From Anatilimnocola aggregata (GTDB lineage Bacteria; Planctomycetota; Planctomycetia; Pirellulales; Pirellulaceae): 64,000 nucleotides of DNA. The notes under the pieces are model-generated. The model searched no databases and had not been told where the DNA came from. It worked only from the letters and a program-made list of their open reading frames with translations. Shown here piece by piece: positions 53,780-62,387 of this stretch (its first letter is position 1; each line of letters begins with the position of its first letter). The stretch is from the NCBI RefSeq assembly GCF_007747655.1, contig NZ_CP036274.1, positions 3,100,001 to 3,164,000 of the forward strand. Reading direction: 5' to 3'. Both the position numbers and the translations under genes were made by a program.

Positions 53780-54925
53780 TTATCCACGGAAGACGACGGC
53801 AGGTTCGAGCACCAGCACCTTGGCAATCGCCACGAGGCTGGTGAGGATAATGATGCACAACACCGCCACGCCGCAGCCGCCCGCTGCGAGTGGCGTTAAG
53901 CTCAGACCGGCCAGGTGCGTAATGCCACTGGTCGATTCAAAAAACGCAGCCGTCAGCCCAATGCCGATGCCATAGCCCAACACGCCAACGACCACAGCCT
54001 GCAGCAGAATCATGCCGATCAGTCGCAGGTTACTTACGCCCATCGCCTTGAGCGCGCCGAACTGTTTCAGGTTCTCGATGGTGAATAGATAAAACGTCTG
54101 CCCCGTGATTGCGGCGCCGACGATGAACCCGAGCGTGATGGTGATGCCGAAGTTCACGGGAATGCCCGTCGAGCCGAGGAAGTAGTAGACCGTCTTCCAG
54201 AAGAATTGATTCTGCGTGAGGGCCATCAGCCCCGTTTGTTCGTTAATCCGTCGGCAAACTTCTTCAGGGTTTCGATTGGGTTCGTGCTGCACCATGACGA
54301 AGCTCATCAAGTTGCGGCGATGCGGAACGAACTCGACGGCCTGGCTATAGCGCGTGTAAAGCACCGGAAGCGTGACGAACGGCGGCGAGGCTTTGCAAAC
54401 ACCGACCAGGACTGCGCGGCGATCGTTCAGTTCAAAAGTGCGGCCGATTTGGTATTTGCCGTGATCTTCGGGCCACATGTATTCGTAGCCCGCCTTATCG
54501 ACAATCACTGCATCGGGCTGGCGAAGATCGTCGAGGCTGCCGGCGAGCAACGTTTGCGGCGCGGCGACCATCGTTTCGTCGTCGACACCATACAACAGCA
54601 AGTTGCGAAGGTTGCCATCTTCCAGTCGTGCGCGATTCTGGCCGTAATACAATCGTACTGCCCACGCTACACCTTCCACACCGCGCACGCGGAACAAATC
54701 GGTATCGGGCAGGGCAGGGACCTCGTCGATGTAACGACTCTTTTCGTCCATGACCCAAATGCTGCAATCGCGAACATCGAGAATCTGACTCGCTGTGCGG
54801 CGAATGATGCCCATGAAAATGCTCACCTGCTGAGACATGAGCAATGTGGCGAAGGCTACGCCGAAGATCAGGCCAAAGTACTTGGCCCGGTCACCCATCA
54901 ACATGCGGAGCGCGATCCAAGTCAT
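53780..54925 (-). CDS. ABC transporter permease (FtsX/DevC-type)
   Basis: From ATG 54925 (MTWIALRMLMGDRAKYFG) the product has 381 residues. One N-terminal helix (LIFGVAFATLLMSQQVSIF), a periplasmic domain of about 220 residues, then three C-terminal helices (FGITITLGFIVGAAITGQTF, LIGMILLQAVVVGVLGYGIG, VAVLCIIILTSLVAIAKVLV) make the FtsX/MacB topology. The motif TIENLKQFGALKAMGVSN is the usual cytoplasmic coupling helix of the family. Its start overlaps the TetR stop by four bases. Confidence 0.93.
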   Translation of the reverse strand: MTWIALRMLMGDRAKYFGLIFGVAFATLLMSQQVSIFMGIIRRTASQILDVRDCSIWVMDEKSRYIDEVPALPDTDLFRVRGVEGVAWAVRLYYGQNRARLEDGNLRNLLLYGVDDETMVAAPQTLLAGSLDDLRQPDAVIVDKAGYEYMWPEDHGKYQIGRTFELNDRRAVLVGVCKASPPFVTLPVLYTRYSQAVEFVPHRRNLMSFVMVQHEPNRNPEEVCRRINEQTGLMALTQNQFFWKTVYYFLGSTGIPVNFGITITLGFIVGAAITGQTFYLFTIENLKQFGALKAMGVSNLRLIGMILLQAVVVGVLGYGIGIGLTAAFFESTSGITHLAGLSLTPLAAGGCGVAVLCIIILTSLVAIAKVLVLEPAVVFRG

Positions 54926-55587
54926 GGCAGTGACTCCTCTGGCGGGGCACTCTGGGGAGCATCTTGAGTGAGCCCGCGAATGATGGCGTCGATCATCAAG
55001 CGGGCTGTTTCGTGAACGGGGCACCAGGCAACCCAGGGGTCTTTGCCGCGCGCGAGGTGCAGCGAGACCACCCCATGTGTGCCGGAGAAAAACAACTGAG
55101 CGATTTGATCGGCGCTCGTCAGTTCGGAACGAAAGCGCCCGGCGGCCAGTCCTTCTGCTACCGTCGCCCGCAGATAGGCATAACAGTCCTGCGCGGGATT
55201 GCCGTGCTCGATCAGCCCGATCTTAGGGAACTGCTCGATCTGCGTGTTCATGAAGAGGAACTTATAGGCAGACGTCTGCTCCAGCCCAAAGTCGACGTAA
55301 ATCATTCCCATCCGGCGCAGCCGTTCGATGGGATCGAGTCCGGGCTGACCAGCTTGATCGAAGCTGCGGCGGAACTTCATGAACTCCCGTTCGACAAGTT
55401 CGCCGAGCAGGGCTTCTTTATCGGGGAAGTGAAAATAGATGGCCGTCGGCGAGTAGCCGATCTTGGCGGCCAACTTCCGCATGCTCAGACCGTGGAAACC
55501 TTCCGTCAGCAACAGTTCGCGGCACGCATCGAGCATTCGCTCGCGCGTTTCCAGCTTCTGTCGTTGACGGCGTTCGACGATCGACAT
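54922..55587 (-). CDS. TetR/AcrR-family regulator of the export operon
   Basis: The 221-aa product has a helix-turn-helix N-terminus (TRERMLDACRELLLTEGFHGLSMRKLAAKIGYSPTAIYFHF is the classic TetR region) and a C-terminal ligand domain with EQTSAYKFLFMNTQ and VSLHLARGKDPW. Its stop overlaps the permease start, so it is the first gene of the operon. Two palindromes at 55683-55711 are a likely operator. Nothing indicates the ligand. Confidence 0.93.
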   Translation of the reverse strand: MSIVERRQRQKLETRERMLDACRELLLTEGFHGLSMRKLAAKIGYSPTAIYFHFPDKEALLGELVEREFMKFRRSFDQAGQPGLDPIERLRRMGMIYVDFGLEQTSAYKFLFMNTQIEQFPKIGLIEHGNPAQDCYAYLRATVAEGLAAGRFRSELTSADQIAQLFFSGTHGVVSLHLARGKDPWVAWCPVHETARLMIDAIIRGLTQDAPQSAPPEESLP

Positions 55588-55614
55588 GGTTCTTATGCTT
55601 GCGGCTTATTTTGC

Positions 55615-55677
55615 GTAGCCCGCGTGGGTGAGCCATTTCATGGCTGAGGTAAGCGAGTCACGGAGTGACTCGGCTAC
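55615..55677. repeat. Nested palindromes upstream of the TetR gene
   Basis: GTAGCC / GGCTAC outer arms enclose AGCCAT / ATGGCT (55631-55645) and CGAGTCAC / GTGACTCG (55654-55672). It resembles the three-hairpin REP clusters elsewhere in the window. Confidence 0.6.
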
Positions 55678-55682
55678 GGGCT

Positions 55683-55711
55683 TAACAGTGTTATATTACC
55701 TAACGGCGTTA
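55683..55711. promoter_or_regulatory. Twin-palindrome operator candidate for the TetR regulator
   Basis: TAACAGTGTTA at 55683-55693 and TAACGGCGTTA at 55701-55711 are two 11-bp palindromes on the pattern TAAC-N3-GTTA, 18 bp centre to centre, with a TATATTACC spacer. It is about 100 bp upstream of the TetR start, in the intergenic region facing maf. Confidence 0.55.
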
Positions 55712-55802
55712 AGTCGGCAAGGAAGAAAAATTCGCAGGGCGACGCAAGTCGTTATTTATTATAGGCTTGCGAGGCAATAAATTTGGTTGCAGTGGTTGCT
55801 AG

Positions 55803-56387
55803 CTAGGGCACGTTCAGGCCAAGTTGACGTAATTGTCGAGCCAGCAGCATGAGCGGGAGCCCGGTGATTGCCGTGTGATCTTCCGACTGGATCGACTCAA
55901 ACAGACTGATTCCCAGGCTTTCGAGCTTGTAGCTGCCGGCGCAGTCGAGAGGTTCGTCGGCAGCCACATAACGGGCAATCTCGCCCGCAGATAACGGCCG
56001 CATTTGGAGCGTGGTCACGTCTTTGAAGGCCAGTGTGCGACCAGCGTGGATTAAGCAAACCGCCGTGATGAGAGCGTGCTGCTTGCCAGCCAAGAACGCC
56101 AACTCCTCGCAAGCCCGCTCGACGGTACCAGGTTTGTTGAGGACTTGGCCAGCGCACACGCAGACCTGGTCGCTACCCAGCACGATTGCATCAGGTTCAA
56201 GCGCCGCCACGCTCCGCGCTTTGGCCTCCGCGAGATGTTCGGCCAGTTGTTCGGCCCGGTGGGCGGCGTAGCGGGCTTGCACGACTGCTTCGTCGACTTG
56301 GGGTGCGATGCAGCGAAAAGGAACGCGCAGGCGGGTGAGCAATTCCTGCCGATAACGCGACGTGCTGGCCAGAATCAATTCGGTCAT
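55803..56387 (-). CDS. maf: Maf-like nucleoside triphosphate pyrophosphatase
   Basis: From ATG 56387 (MTELILASTSRYRQELL) the product has 194 residues. The start motif LILASTSRYRQELL, DEAVVQ, the catalytic IVLGSDQV and CAGSYKLESLGISLFE are as in Maf/YceF proteins. They hydrolyse (modified) nucleoside triphosphates to keep them out of nucleic acids. The frame is open six codons before, from a TTG. It diverges from the sialate esterase gene with a 120-bp gap. Confidence 0.92.
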   Translation of the reverse strand: MTELILASTSRYRQELLTRLRVPFRCIAPQVDEAVVQARYAAHRAEQLAEHLAEAKARSVAALEPDAIVLGSDQVCVCAGQVLNKPGTVERACEELAFLAGKQHALITAVCLIHAGRTLAFKDVTTLQMRPLSAGEIARYVAADEPLDCAGSYKLESLGISLFESIQSEDHTAITGLPLMLLARQLRQLGLNVP

Positions 56388-56507
56388 TGGCAACTCATTC
56401 GGCAAAAATCTGTTAGCAACCGTTTGGAAAAGACTCGAAATGCCCCCGCTGCGGGAGTTACACTTTCGTCGTCAAATCTTCACTCCCACCTCACACAGGC
56501 CCAGCCC

Positions 56508-57896
56508 ATGTCCCACCGTCGTAAGTTTCCGATTGCCATTCTGACATTAATCACCGCGCTCGCGAGTGGCCTCTGGTCGCCCGCTAGTGCCCAGGTCAAA
56601 GTTGCGCCGATCTTTGGTAACGGCATGGTCCTGCAGCGCGAGATTGCGGTCCCTGTCTGGGGCACGGCTTCTCCCGGCGAAGAGGTTACCGTCACGCTTG
56701 GCGAGCAGAAGCAAACTGCCAAGGCCGACGAAATGGGTAAATGGCAAGTCGAGCTGAACAAACTGACTGCCGGTGGTCCGCACGAGTTGACCGTCGCGGG
56801 CAAGAACATGCTCAAGTTCACCGATGTGCTCGTCGGCGAAGTGTGGCTCTGCTCGGGGCAATCGAACATGGCGTGGCGGCTGGCCCAATGCAATGCCGAT
56901 GCTGAGATTTCCGCCGCGAATGACGATCAACTGCGGCACAACGGTGGCGGCTCGAACTGGCAAAAGACCACGCCGCAAACGGCCGGCAATTTTTCCGGCG
57001 TTGGCTATTACTTTGGCAAAGAGCTGCGTAAGGCGCTGGGTGTTCCGGTCGGACTCATCAATCGTTCGGTGGGTGGCACCAGCGCTCGGCTCTGGACCAG
57101 CCGTGCTGTGATTGAATCGGCCGATGAGTTGAAGCCGTTTCTAGCATCGCTTTTGAAGCCCGATGTCGATAAGCAAGGTAAAGAGAAGCCGCTGAACTTG
57201 GGTGTGTTGTACGAAGGGCACATCCGTCCTGTTGTTCCCTACGGCATCCGCGGTGCTATCTGGTATCAGGGTGAATCGGATGCTGGTCGTCCGGCCGAAT
57301 ATGCCCAGCTCTTTCCGACCATGATTAAGTCGTGGCGCAAGGACTTCAATCAAGGGGATTTTCCCTTCCTCTTCGTGCAACTTGCCCCGATCGGCGGAGC
57401 TCAGAAGCAACCGGCCGAAGGTGGTTGGGGACCGATTCGTGAAGCCCAAAACGCAGCGCTTGCATTGCCGAACACTGCCGTCGCGGTGATTGTCGATAGC
57501 GACGTTGACTTGCATCCCAAGAAGAAAGAGATTCCTGGGGCTCGTCTTGCACAAGCGGCTCGTGCGATTGCTTATGGCGAAAAGGTCACTCCTTCGGGCC
57601 CGCTGTATGATTCGGTGAAGTTCGAAGCAGGCAAGGCCATTGTCTCGTTCAAGCATGTCGACAAAGGACTCGAGACACGCGGCGAAAAGCTGACGGGCTT
57701 TGCCATCGCCGGCGACGACGGCAAGTTCGTGTGGGCCGATGCCAAGGTGGAGGGAGACAAGGTCGTCGTCTCCAGCCCCGATGTCCCCAAGCCAGTTGCC
57801 GTTCGTTATGGCTGGGCCAGCAACCCGGCGTGCAACTTGTTCAGCGCGTCTGGCATGCCCGCTTCGCCGTTCCGCACCGATCCCACCGGCAAATAG
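56508..57896 (+). CDS. Exported sialate O-acetylesterase-like protein
   Basis: From ATG 56508 the product has 462 residues; the long frame before it, overlapping maf on the other strand, is not used. A signal peptide (FPIAILTLITALASGLWSPASAQ) leads to an Ig-like/beta-sandwich N-terminal domain (MVLQREIAVPVWGTASPGEEV), then the SGNH-type esterase: VWLCSGQSNMAWRL (GQSN, nucleophile Ser), NRSVGGTSARLW and AIWYQGESDAGRP. It probably removes O-acetyl groups from sugars outside the cell. The SMP-30 gene follows 83 bp later. Confidence 0.93.
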   Translation: MSHRRKFPIAILTLITALASGLWSPASAQVKVAPIFGNGMVLQREIAVPVWGTASPGEEVTVTLGEQKQTAKADEMGKWQVELNKLTAGGPHELTVAGKNMLKFTDVLVGEVWLCSGQSNMAWRLAQCNADAEISAANDDQLRHNGGGSNWQKTTPQTAGNFSGVGYYFGKELRKALGVPVGLINRSVGGTSARLWTSRAVIESADELKPFLASLLKPDVDKQGKEKPLNLGVLYEGHIRPVVPYGIRGAIWYQGESDAGRPAEYAQLFPTMIKSWRKDFNQGDFPFLFVQLAPIGGAQKQPAEGGWGPIREAQNAALALPNTAVAVIVDSDVDLHPKKKEIPGARLAQAARAIAYGEKVTPSGPLYDSVKFEAGKAIVSFKHVDKGLETRGEKLTGFAIAGDDGKFVWADAKVEGDKVVVSSPDVPKPVAVRYGWASNPACNLFSASGMPASPFRTDPTGK

Positions 57897-57979
57897 TGAA
57901 TTCATCGCTGGGGCGAGGCTCGTCAGGGGCCTCGCCCTGGTTCTTTTCTTCAGTTCATTTTCGTCAGGAGCCTCTGTTC

Positions 57980-58927
57980 ATGTTTGCCGCTCGTCTCCAC
58001 CTGTTCGTCGCACTGGCTTGCTTCACTTCGTTTGCGGTCGCCCAGGAACTGCCCGACGCGGCAAAAACGAAGACGCACGAAATGTTCCGCGTGCTGAAGT
58101 ATTGCGAAGGAGTCGTCTTCGATCACGACGGCAAGGGCTACATCAGCTGGGGCGATACGATCACGCAGTTCACGCTGGACGGAAAGAATCAGCCGTGGGC
58201 TAAGACCGGCGCGCCCAACGGGCACAAAGTCCTTGCCGATGGCACGCACCTGGTGTGTGACGCCAGCCAGCATGCGGTGCTGCATCTGGCTGCCGATGGC
58301 AAACTGTTAGATCCGGCCAGCAAAGAGTGCGAAGGGAAAGCCCTTCGCGGGCCGAACGACCTGACGCTCGACGTGAAGCATGGCGGCTTTTATTTCAGCG
58401 ATCCAGGCGGCAGCAGCGCCGAGAAGCCGATTGGCACGGTTCATTATGTTGACAGCAAGGGAGTTACTACGCTGGTTGATTCTGGCCTGGCTTTTCCCAA
58501 CGGCATCGTCCTGACGCCCGATGGCAAAAAGCTGTACCTTGCCGAGAGCCAGAAAAACATGGTGCATGTCTACGACGTGAAAGGCCCCGGCAAACTCGGC
58601 AAACGCGAGAAGTTCGCCGACCTGCCGCGCAAGAAAGAGAAGACGCCGCAGATCGACAACCAGCCCGACGGCATGTGTCTCGATGCGGCCGGCAACCTGT
58701 ACGTCGCCCACTACGGAATGAAGCAAGTGCAGGTGCTCAATCCCAAGGGGGAAGTCATTCGCCGTTACGACGGTGGCAACGTCACCACCAGCAACGTCGC
58801 CTTCGGCGGCCCCAAGATGGACCAACTCTTTATCACCGGCGGCATCGGCCCCGAAGCGGGCGAAGGTGGCCTCTTTCGCATCGACCTCGGCATGAAAGGC
58901 CTCGTGATCCTGCCGGCGAAGAAGTAG
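57980..58927 (+). CDS. Exported SMP-30/gluconolactonase-like protein
   Basis: From ATG 57980 the product has 315 residues; a longer frame from 57731 overlaps the esterase gene and is not used. A signal peptide (LHLFVALACFTSFAVAQ) leads to a six-bladed propeller with EGVVFDHDGKGYISWGD near residue 45, GPNDLTLDVKHGGFYFSDPGG, FPNGIVLTPDGKKLYLAES, and QPDGMCLDAAGNLYVAHYG: acidic residues that bind the metal in this family. It may hydrolyse sugar lactones. It is on the same strand as the esterase. Confidence 0.92.
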   Translation: MFAARLHLFVALACFTSFAVAQELPDAAKTKTHEMFRVLKYCEGVVFDHDGKGYISWGDTITQFTLDGKNQPWAKTGAPNGHKVLADGTHLVCDASQHAVLHLAADGKLLDPASKECEGKALRGPNDLTLDVKHGGFYFSDPGGSSAEKPIGTVHYVDSKGVTTLVDSGLAFPNGIVLTPDGKKLYLAESQKNMVHVYDVKGPGKLGKREKFADLPRKKEKTPQIDNQPDGMCLDAAGNLYVAHYGMKQVQVLNPKGEVIRRYDGGNVTTSNVAFGGPKMDQLFITGGIGPEAGEGGLFRIDLGMKGLVILPAKK

Positions 58928-58993
58928 GAGAGTACTTGTTGCACACGATGAATTGGCCCTGCTAACCAGTTAAAAACCTAGTTGAGCCATTTT

Positions 58994-59677
58994 TAGTCCC
59001 GTAGGGACGTCCCTATGTCAGCCCAGGCTGCAAGCCTGGGTTGTGCAATACCACCAGCACGAAAGCCCCGGAGGGGCGGCCCTATTGGAGATCGCCAATG
59101 CCGCAATCGCAGGCCATGATCATTGTTCACATTGTGTTCAGCACGAAACATCGTAAACCGTGGCTCCGCGACCCTGATCTCCGCGCATAACTCTACTCCT
59201 ACATGGCGACGATCTTCCGCGACGTTGTTGATTCTCCCGCGCTAATCATCAACGGAGTCGAAGATCATATTCACGGACTTGTTTTGCTCAGCCGCAAATT
59301 CGCAGTGATGAAGGTCATTCAGGATGTGAAGACCGAAACATCGAAGTGGCTGAAGAAGCAGCCCGCCTGCGTGCGAAATTTTGCCTGGCAAGCTGGCTAT
59401 GATGCGTTCTCTGTCAGCGAATCAAATATTCCGAAAGTGACGAACTACATTCAGAATCAAGAATCGCATCATCGCAAGATGACCTTTCAAGATGAGTATC
59501 GGGAGCTCTGCCAGCGTCACAAGATTGAGATCGATGAGCGCTATGTCTGGGAGTAGTTCCGTAGTTCAAGCTGCCCGATTAGGGCCGCCCCGTTGGGGCT
59601 TATTCGAGCAACAACGAGCATTCCCAGGCTTGCAGCCTGGGCTGACATAGGGCCGCTTCTTCGGAGCTAATTCTGCT
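58994..59677. mobile_element. IS200-like element with composite inverted ends
   Basis: Both ends carry the same order of palindromes, in inverted orientation: GTCCC-GTA-GGGAC (left; degraded on the right), CCCAGGCTGCAAGCCTGGG, and GCCCC-GGA-GGGGC (left) or GCCCC-AAC-GGGGC (right, read inverted). The middle part is identical over 30 bases (59011-59040 and 59623-59652). The transposase pseudogene lies between. A perfect 30-bp match indicates fairly recent insertion or gene conversion of the ends. Confidence 0.85.
59098..59556 (+). pseudogene. tnpA: IS200-type (Y1) transposase interrupted by a stop codon
   Basis: From ATG 59098 the frame reads MPQSQAMIIVHIVFSTKHRK and then meets TAA at 59188-59190 (codon 31), continuing in the same frame from ATG 59203 to 59556. 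The rest has the IS200 features: VEDHIHGLVLLS (the HxH of the HUH pair), and NYIQNQESHHRKMTF, whose Tyr is the catalytic nucleophile with the usual YIxNQxxHH context. One point mutation could restore the frame, so decay is recent. A start at 59203 would lack the first strand of the fold, so the shorter product is probably inactive. Confidence 0.85.
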
Positions 59678-59680
59678 CGA

Positions 59681-60808
59681 CTATTTCCCTCGCGACGCAT
59701 ATGTGCGGCCGAGTTGGTCGACGATAGCGCGGCGGACGGCGAGGGGATCGATGGGGCCGTTCTTGCGATAGAGGAGCTTGCCGCCGGGGCCGATGAGGAT
59801 GGTGTGGGGCAGGGGGCCTTGCCACTTGGCGTCGACCAGGTCGGCCAGGCGGTCTTTCTCGTTGATGAGCGAGAAGTAGTTTTCGGCGGCAACATGTTTT
59901 TCTTGCAGCAGCTTGAGGGCATCGGCCCTTTGTTCCTCGCCATCGAGTGTGATGGTGATGAGCTTCAGTTTGCGGTGGCGATACATGCGGTTGATCGTCA
60001 CGAATTCGGGCAGCTCTTTCACACACGGGCCGCACCAACTGGCCCAAACGTTAATGAGGAGGTACTCGTTGGCTTCGTTCTTCACCAGCTTGGCCAGGGT
60101 GGCTTCGTCAAGATTCTTCAGGGTGACGGGTTCCTGATTCCACTTGTCGATTGAGGCCTGCGCCTCGACTCGTTTCTCGGCCCACTTGGTCGAGCAGCCG
60201 AAGGTGCGAGTTTTTTCGACGGGGACCGGCTTGCCGGCGAGCAGGGCCTCGAGGGCGTTGCGGCAATCGTGACTGGTGACTTCCTTTACATCGGAATTGT
60301 CGATGCGGCCAACGTAACGGAGTTTGCGCTCAGCATCGAAGAGAAAGACCTGCGGCGTGGCAACGACTCCGAAAGCCCGCGACGCAGCCTGAGTCTCGCC
60401 GTCGTACAGATAAGGAAATTTGAAGTCCCGCTCTTTCGCCCGCACCTTCATGTCGGCCAGTGAATCGCCGACATCGGAGTAACCGAGTTCATCGAGTCGC
60501 ACCGCCAGGTCGTCGTTGGGCGAAATGGCAATCAACTTGACGCCGCGACCTTCATAGTCGGCATGCAATTTGATGATTCGATCTTCATAAGCCTGAGCAG
60601 TCGGGCAGTGATTGCAAGTGAAGACAACCAGCAGGAGTTTGGCGTCAGCAAAGCTTTTGAGCGTATATTCCTGATCGTCGACGCCGGGTAATTTGAAATT
60701 GGGCGCAGCAGCACCAATCTCGAGCGTGGTTACTTCCTCAGCAATTGCGGACGAGTAAATCGCGAGAAAAGAAGCGAGAAAAGCACCCAACAAAAACATC
60801 GCACGCAT
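59681..60808 (-). CDS. Exported protein with two thioredoxin-like domains
   Basis: The 375-aa product begins with a signal peptide (FLLGAFLASFLAIYSSAIA). Domain 1, residues ~25-190, is a peroxiredoxin-like fold with FTCNHCPTAQAYEDRI (single CNHC pair) and GVVATPQVFLFDAERKLRYVG. Domain 2 (~215-375) is TlpA-like with LINVWASWCGPCVKELPEF. The pair of redox sites suggests thiol-disulfide work outside the cytoplasm, perhaps linked to cytochrome c maturation, which is inference. GGGAGG lies before ATG 60808. It starts 130 bp after the signal peptidase stop. Confidence 0.9.
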   Translation of the reverse strand: MRAMFLLGAFLASFLAIYSSAIAEEVTTLEIGAAAPNFKLPGVDDQEYTLKSFADAKLLLVVFTCNHCPTAQAYEDRIIKLHADYEGRGVKLIAISPNDDLAVRLDELGYSDVGDSLADMKVRAKERDFKFPYLYDGETQAASRAFGVVATPQVFLFDAERKLRYVGRIDNSDVKEVTSHDCRNALEALLAGKPVPVEKTRTFGCSTKWAEKRVEAQASIDKWNQEPVTLKNLDEATLAKLVKNEANEYLLINVWASWCGPCVKELPEFVTINRMYRHRKLKLITITLDGEEQRADALKLLQEKHVAAENYFSLINEKDRLADLVDAKWQGPLPHTILIGPGGKLLYRKNGPIDPLAVRRAIVDQLGRTYASRGK

Positions 60809-60867
60809 GTGAGAGAACCTCCCGTTGCTGAGGTGAAGACGAGAGGGATTGTAAGAGCGGGGAACTC

Positions 60868-60934
60868 CGTGGGATAGGCTTGCAGCCTGCGAAGTGGGCA
60901 GGAGAGTGACGACAGGCTGGAAGCCTATCCCACG
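60868..60934. repeat. REP-like inverted pair, GGGATAGGCTT family
   Basis: CGTGGGATAGGCTTGCAGCC (60868-60887) pairs with GGCTGGAAGCCTATCCCACG (60915-60934), with minor mismatches; each arm also holds a small palindrome (AGGCTTGCAGCCT, AGGCTGGAAGCCT). One more copy lies at 62388-62411. It sits just before the signal peptidase stop. Confidence 0.72.
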
Positions 60935-60937
60935 TGG

Positions 60938-62338
60938 CTAGCGAATCCAGAAAGGGCGGACGACGCGGCCAAGGATGTTCGCGAGCGGCACTTCGGCATG
61001 GGGCCATTGCCGACTATCGATAGAGACGGTCGGATTATCGCCGAGCACCAGGTAATGATGGGGCGGTACCACTTCTTCGGCATGCCACGCGCGCGCGGTA
61101 TTCAGCGGTTCGAGATAATAGATGTCTCGCCAGACTTTTACCTTGCTGATGCGAATGCGGGCTCCTGCGCCGCCAATCTCCAGCTGCGGCTCGGTCTGCT
61201 TGGCGTTTTTGTCGGTCCGCGTGTAGGGCTGGCGGAGGACTTCGCGGCCATCCATGCCGAACAGCACGCGCTGATCGCAAAGTGCGAATTGAATATCGAT
61301 GGGCTCATCGTTGCGGCGATGGGGGAGCAGCGTCACGTTCGTCTGCGTGCCGTTTTGAAACAGCTTGAGCTTCTGCTCGTCGTGGCACATGTGCACTTCA
61401 AAACGGTCGGCTCCATCGGTGGCAGCAAAGACGAGGCAGCCATACTTGGCCACGCTCGCGCGGCAAGTGAGGAGCAAATCGGAGACGTCGTTGAGCGGCG
61501 CGCCGCGCTCAAGGTCCTGGTTGTAACTGTCGTGATCGAGCACCGTCGAAGGGAGCGTGCGAGTTTCGGGCGTATAGCCGAGTTGCCAGTTGCGGAACGA
61601 CAGCCAATCGAAGTTCTTGCCATCGGGGGGCCGCTTCCCGCTATAGATAAAGGCCTGCTCGCGCTCGAGCCAGTGACTCTTCTTCGAGGCGGGCTGCCAA
61701 TGCGCGGGAAGACCGCGCGACTTGGTGGTGGGATGCCGCTCGTCACTTACCAAAATCGCCTGCCCGCGTAATTCGTTGAGGCTCTTCTGCCACGGCTGAC
61801 CGTTGACGTAGATATCGCCGCGGCGAATGGCAATCTGCTCGCCGGGAAGACCGACGATCCGCTTCACGACCCGCTGCGAATCGTCATCGGGATGCGTGAA
61901 CGCCACGAGCTCACCCCGCCGCGGTCGCCCGAGCAGATAGACCCAGTGATCGATCAGCACCTGGTCGCCAGCATGCAGGTCGCGCTCTTTGAGCTGGTTC
62001 GCGGCGTAGCCACAGTGGGGGCAAATCGCTTCGTTCGATTGCGGCACGTCGAGCGCGTCGCAGCGAAAGATGACGCCGCAGTCCTCGCACTTCACGCGGT
62101 AGTGAATGCCGCTCAGCGTTTCGCCCATCGACGCGCCGGAAATGTGGACGGGAAACAGCAATCCTTCGAGACACCAAATGCGGGCCGCGACGAAGGCCAC
62201 GAGCACGACGACGATGGCAGCAATCGCCTGCCGAGTGCGGCGCAATCGCTGCTCTTCGAAATCGACGCGCTCGCCGGTCAAGCTGAGCGCGGAAGCTTGC
62301 GAGACAATGCTGTTGCCGATTTGAGCGGACGTGGCCAT
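60938..62338 (-). CDS. lepB: Signal peptidase I with zinc-ribbon and beta-rich insertions
   Basis: The 466-aa product is much larger than usual signal peptidase I. A transmembrane helix lies at ~40-60. The catalytic Ser70 is in SGASMGETL; the catalytic Lys159 is in RVVKRIVGLPGEQIA; GDNPTVSIDSRQWPHAEVP is the C-terminal box. Between Ser and Lys lies a zinc ribbon (Cys84, Cys87, Cys106, Cys109: CEDC / CPHC). A second insertion of about 200 residues follows (from ~190) with LamG-like features (DGADRFEVHMC; IGGAGARIRISKVKVWRD). It cleaves exported precursors. TATAAT lies six bases before ATG 62338. Confidence 0.93.
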   Translation of the reverse strand: MATSAQIGNSIVSQASALSLTGERVDFEEQRLRRTRQAIAAIVVVLVAFVAARIWCLEGLLFPVHISGASMGETLSGIHYRVKCEDCGVIFRCDALDVPQSNEAICPHCGYAANQLKERDLHAGDQVLIDHWVYLLGRPRRGELVAFTHPDDDSQRVVKRIVGLPGEQIAIRRGDIYVNGQPWQKSLNELRGQAILVSDERHPTTKSRGLPAHWQPASKKSHWLEREQAFIYSGKRPPDGKNFDWLSFRNWQLGYTPETRTLPSTVLDHDSYNQDLERGAPLNDVSDLLLTCRASVAKYGCLVFAATDGADRFEVHMCHDEQKLKLFQNGTQTNVTLLPHRRNDEPIDIQFALCDQRVLFGMDGREVLRQPYTRTDKNAKQTEPQLEIGGAGARIRISKVKVWRDIYYLEPLNTARAWHAEEVVPPHHYLVLGDNPTVSIDSRQWPHAEVPLANILGRVVRPFWIR

Positions 62339-62344
62339 GCGTCA

Positions 62345-62350
62345 ATTATA
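62345..62350 (-). promoter_or_regulatory. -10 element (TATAAT) immediately before lepB
   Basis: A perfect consensus TATAAT on the minus strand ends six bases before the lepB ATG, with no Shine-Dalgarno. It predicts a leaderless mRNA. No good -35 is seen. Confidence 0.45.
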
Positions 62351-62387
62351 GCCGGCCCGCGAGATTGCGAGGGGCGGGGCCAAAGAT

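Noticed and set aside
59203-59556. The shorter transposase frame as an intact gene
   Set aside because: The frame upstream of the stop codon continues the same fold, so the short version is the remainder of a broken gene.
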